A DNA stretch of 64,000 nt from positions 62,001-126,000 of the forward strand of contig NZ_OVCN01000010.1 of the NCBI RefSeq assembly GCF_900406815.1. Reading direction: 5' to 3'. Below the pieces are notes generated by a model, which saw only the letters and a program-made list of their open reading frames with translations, searched no databases and had not been told where the DNA came from. Position 1 is the first letter of the stretch, and each line of letters starts with the position of its first letter. The DNA comes from Acinetobacter haemolyticus. Its GTDB lineage: Bacteria; Pseudomonadota; Gammaproteobacteria; Pseudomonadales; Moraxellaceae. A program made the position numbers and the translations under genes. Below, piece after piece: positions 63,895 to 64,000 of this stretch.

Positions 63895-64000
63895 TTGTTG
63901 GCTTTGCTCTGACTTTTAGGGTCTCGGTGGGTCAAAAGAAATGGTCTGTTGTCGTGTTGGTCTGCTAGTGTAAAACACTTTGCCTTCCTCATATTTGAGA

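Noticed and set aside
63895-64000. A stable RNA gene (SRP RNA, tmRNA or RNase P) after the edge promoter
   Set aside because: No conserved core of these RNAs (for example GGAAGGAAGCA or the tmRNA ends) is visible in the last 105 bases.

Overview
The window looks like a chromosomal segment of an Acinetobacter-type gammaproteobacterium (Moraxellaceae). The evidence is AT-rich DNA, a LexA-like UmuDAb repressor with the genus-specific cleavage and catalytic residues (A83-G84, S119, K156), a divergent ddrR-like gene beside an operator built like the one described in A. baylyi, and the core blocks rpsU-yqeY / tsaD, nudJ-mnmA-hflD-purB and surE-nlpD. I cannot name the species. I saw no insertion sequence, integrase, CRISPR array or rRNA operon.

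Layout. 1-2.6 kb: end of a type I secretion locus (LapB-like ABC exporter, cut by the window edge, and a LapC/HlyD adaptor). 2.7-8 kb: housekeeping and small enzymes (YigZ, hexapeptide acyltransferase, tandem Usp, O-methyltransferase, M15 lipoprotein, FdxA, GNAT, 58-aa protein) and an inverted repeat carrying DnaA-box-like 9-mers. 8-15 kb: genome maintenance (mutS; ddrR-like / operator / umuDAb-umuC), with two small paralogous unknown genes and a broken membrane micro-ORF between. 15-31 kb: ArsR-AHSA1 pair, MBL hydrolase, HolD-like protein, hydroxyacid dehydrogenase, PlsC-type acyltransferase, BepA-like protease, rpsU-yqeY, tsaD, TetR-EamA pair, a lipocalin-like protein, a DUF815 ATPase and a patatin overlapping a kinase-like gene. 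30.9-31.5 kb: a tandem duplication of a tRNA-Leu(TAG)/tRNA-Trp(CCA) unit, promoters included.

31.9-46.4 kb is the accessory highlight: a divergent IclR regulator and a 14-gene cluster read in one direction. It holds a Rieske ferredoxin, a 99-aa recombinase-HTH-like protein, a Rieske oxygenase alpha subunit without a beta subunit, two SDRs, an extradiol dioxygenase, a ferredoxin reductase, an MFS transporter, a cupin, an alpha/beta hydrolase, an aspartate-dehydrogenase-like enzyme, an aldehyde dehydrogenase, a ThDP-dependent enzyme and a porin. The same dyad (TGTTTTAY-N2-RTAAAACA) lies ahead of the first gene and ahead of the porin, and its 16-bp core lies nearer the regulator. Together this suggests one inducible regulon for uptake, ring hydroxylation, meta-cleavage and downstream processing of an aromatic compound whose identity I cannot derive.

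46.4-64 kb: core genes again (purB, hflD, mnmA, nudJ, gamma-carbonic-anhydrase-like protein, dacC, surE, nlpD, a LysR regulator, a Lon-like protease), a frameshifted membrane gene, two paralogous secreted Cys-containing proteins, an AmpG-like permease with an unusual ~200-residue soluble insertion, gloA, and a YfeH-type SBF transporter. The window ends just after a promoter with a GC-rich discriminator whose gene lies outside.
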